Shown here piece by piece: positions 34,731 to 36,041 of a stretch of 36,041 bases of DNA. The notes under the pieces are model-generated. The model had not been told where the DNA came from, made no database searches, and saw nothing but the letters and a program-made list of their open reading frames with translations. This DNA comes from Magnetospirillum sp. (lineage in GTDB: Bacteria; Pseudomonadota; Alphaproteobacteria; Rhodospirillales; Magnetospirillaceae), in NCBI GenBank assembly GCA_016183945.1, contig JACPDP010000013.1, forward strand, positions 1 to 36,041, given 5' to 3'. The position numbers were made by a program, and so were the translations under genes. How positions within the stretch are numbered: the stretch's first letter is position 1; each line of letters opens with the position of its first letter.

Positions 34731-34771
34731 ATTCCGGAATGGCTACCTTTAGGGGATTTTAGCTGTATAAT
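34731..34771 (+). promoter_or_regulatory. Promoter and operator-like palindrome for the GntR gene
   Basis: TATAAT is perfect at 34766-34771, 34 bases before the GntR start codon region; the -35 match at 34743-34748 (CTACCT) is poor, so an activator may be needed. ATTCCGGAAT (34731-34740) is a perfect 10-bp palindrome just upstream, in place for self-regulation. Confidence 0.5.
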
Positions 34772-34804
34772 GACGCTCGCCTGAGTCTGCGAGGTACGTT
34801 GTCT

Positions 34805-35389
34805 ATGGCCAACTCGTCGAAGGCTGAGAAAGTCCGGGATTTGCTGGTTGAGCAGATTCTGGCAGGGATACTCCCCCCCGGGACCAGACTTGACGAAACC
34901 GAACTGGCGAAGCGACTCAAGGTGTCGCGCACGCCGGTGCGCGAGGCGCTTCGCTATCTCGGCGCCATCGGGCTGGCGAACTACGAACCGCACAAGGGAT
35001 CGCGGGTCGCCGCTCCCGATTTTGCCGGACTGGCCGACTTGTTCGACGCACTGGTGGAATTGGAATGCCTGTGCGTCCGGGTTGCGGCCGAGCGCATGGA
35101 GGGGGACGAGCGGGCGCGGTTGAGAACCTGCACCGAGGCCACCGCGGCGGCGCGACTGATCCGTGCCGGCGTCCACAACGAGCGGCTGACGTGTGTGACC
35201 GAGGACACGCTGCGTCGGCTCGTGCTGGTCTGGCGAATGCTGGCACCGGCCGAATGCACGGCCCAACCGGACGGCTACCCCTACTGCAGCGAGGTTACCG
35301 ACGCCGTCATGAACGGCCAGGCCGACCTTGCAGCGACCGCCGTGCGCCGACAGCTGTTGTCGCAGCGGCCGAGGGGTACCCCTCTTTGA
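34805..35389 (+). CDS. GntR-family regulator (FadR-like) with short C-terminal domain
   Basis: 194 residues from ATG 34805 (GAGGT upstream; a TTG two codons earlier is possible). The winged helix is standard for GntR: AEKVRDLLVEQILAGILPPG, then LDETELAKRLKVSRTPVREA and LRYLGAIGLANYEPHKGSRV. The effector domain (about 75-194) starts like an FCD domain (LFDALVELECLCVRVAAERM) but is shorter and lacks the usual Asp/His metal pattern. Ligand and targets unknown. It stands alone between the TPR-glycosyltransferase and hisZ. Confidence 0.88.
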   Translation: MANSSKAEKVRDLLVEQILAGILPPGTRLDETELAKRLKVSRTPVREALRYLGAIGLANYEPHKGSRVAAPDFAGLADLFDALVELECLCVRVAAERMEGDERARLRTCTEATAAARLIRAGVHNERLTCVTEDTLRRLVLVWRMLAPAECTAQPDGYPYCSEVTDAVMNGQADLAATAVRRQLLSQRPRGTPL

Positions 35390-35504
35390 AGCATGGAGCC
35401 CTTATACGAAAGAAGGTCCTTGCCCCACCTTCCGCCGCCGCGGCGTCATTTGTATTTGCCGTGTTCGGGCAAACGCGGTACATCGGCCATTGCTCAAGCG
35501 AAGC

Positions 35505-35523
35505 GGACGGGAACGGCCCGTCC
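35505..35523. terminator. Short hairpin upstream of hisZ
   Basis: GGACGGG (35505-35511) and CCCGTCC (35517-35523) form a 7-bp perfect stem with loop AACGG, 15 bases before the hisZ start. No T-run follows. It may be a weak terminator for the GntR gene or lie in the hisZ leader. Confidence 0.35.
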
Positions 35524-35538
35524 CCATCCAGGTGACCG

Positions 35539-36041
35539 ATGACCGAACCCGCCAACCGGGCGCTGCTGCCCGCCGGCCTGCGCGACATCCTGCCGCCCGA
35601 CGCCGCCCATGAGGCGGCGGTGGTGGACCGGTTGCTGCGCCACTTCGACGGGCAAGGCTACGAGCGCGTCAAGCCGCCGCTGATCGAGTTCGAGGACAGC
35701 CTGCTGGAGGGTGCCGGCTCGGCCACCGCAGGCCAGACCTTCCGGGTCATGGATCCGCTGTCGCAAAAGATGATGGGGGTGCGCGCCGATATCACCCCGC
35801 AGGTGGCCCGCATCGCCACCACCCGCCTCGGCACCCTGCCCCGGCCATTGCGCCTGTCCTATGCCGGGCAGGTGCTGCGGGTCAAGGGCAGCCAGCTGCG
35901 TCCCGAGCGCCAGTTCGCCCAGGCCGGCATCGAGCTGATCGGCAGCGATTCCGCCGCCGCCGACGCCGAGGTGGTGGCGCTGGCCGGCGAGGCCCTGACC
36001 GAACTGGGGGTGCAGGGCGTCTCGGTCGACCTGTCGCTGCC
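35539..36041 (+). CDS. hisZ: ATP phosphoribosyltransferase regulatory subunit (partial, runs off the window)
   Basis: Open from ATG 35539 (AGGTG five bases upstream) to the window end, about 167 codons without a stop. The chain is HisRS-like: LLPAGLRDILPPDAAHEAAV, then motif 2-like VKPPLIEFEDSLLEG, FRVMDPLSQKMMGVRADITPQVARI, and LRPERQFAQAGIELIGSDS. HisZ resembles the catalytic core of histidyl-tRNA synthetase without the anticodon domain and forms the octamer with short HisG, giving histidine feedback in the first step of histidine synthesis. A true HisRS is unlikely because the RDxTP and R-E-F motifs are of HisZ type, but the missing half would confirm. Confidence 0.9.
   Translation, partial: MTEPANRALLPAGLRDILPPDAAHEAAVVDRLLRHFDGQGYERVKPPLIEFEDSLLEGAGSATAGQTFRVMDPLSQKMMGVRADITPQVARIATTRLGTLPRPLRLSYAGQVLRVKGSQLRPERQFAQAGIELIGSDSAAADAEVVALAGEALTELGVQGVSVDLSL

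Overview
This is a GC-rich stretch of about 36 kb from an alphaproteobacterial chromosome. The gene complement (ParE, HisZ, a serC-serA pair, an alphaproteobacterial-type Rieske protein, a heme-c histidine kinase, TPR and glycosyltransferase proteins) suggests a Magnetospirillum-like member of the Rhodospirillales. That placement is inferred from protein similarity by eye; no 16S or database search was possible.

Layout. (1) 1-10.8 kb, signalling and housekeeping: an inverted repeat pair; a PadR-like regulator gene with a 3' frameshift; radC; a sensor kinase with a CxxCH heme motif; a divergent ParA-like ATPase ending in a membrane helix; a TPR/class III nucleotide cyclase whose N-terminal part is in another frame; a SET-domain protein translationally coupled to a fold-III PLP decarboxylase; and a minus-strand operon of a 2TM protein, a lipoprotein hydrolase and a solitary Rieske protein with an altered cluster-binding motif. 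(2) 10.9-13.9 kb, an accessory patch: a shortened TauE/SafE permease, a mazEF module, and a mandelate racemase-like enolase gene that has lost its stop and runs into the next gene. (3) 13.6-23.4 kb, a metal (most likely copper) efflux island, all on the minus strand. Operon A encodes a DUF2933 membrane protein, a periplasmic protein, an ICMT-family methyltransferase, a CopA ATPase and a small HMA-like protein. Operon B encodes an RND adaptor, an RND pump and a cytochrome c. The upstream region of each operon carries the same GTAAA-N5-GTAA(A/C) direct repeat, which suggests control by one OmpR-type response regulator. At the right border sits a plus-strand remnant of what looks like a four-helix-bundle copper-storage protein. 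(4) 23.4-36 kb, core genome: parE, an acyl-CoA thioesterase, serC-serA with a structured leader, an intercistronic hairpin and a terminator, an SGNH-hydrolase/YkgJ pair, a TolC-like outer membrane protein, a TPR-glycosyltransferase fusion, a GntR regulator, and hisZ cut by the window edge.

The window has an unusual number of lesions: two frameshifts, one apparent in-frame deletion, one lost stop codon, one gene remnant and an altered Rieske motif. They may be real decay, for instance after island insertion, or assembly errors; raw reads or a sister strain would decide. The strongest candidates for new biology are the SET/decarboxylase pair, the two-operon copper island with its shared operator and duplicated His-rich adaptor N-terminus, the ParA with a C-terminal membrane anchor, and the orphan Rieske protein.
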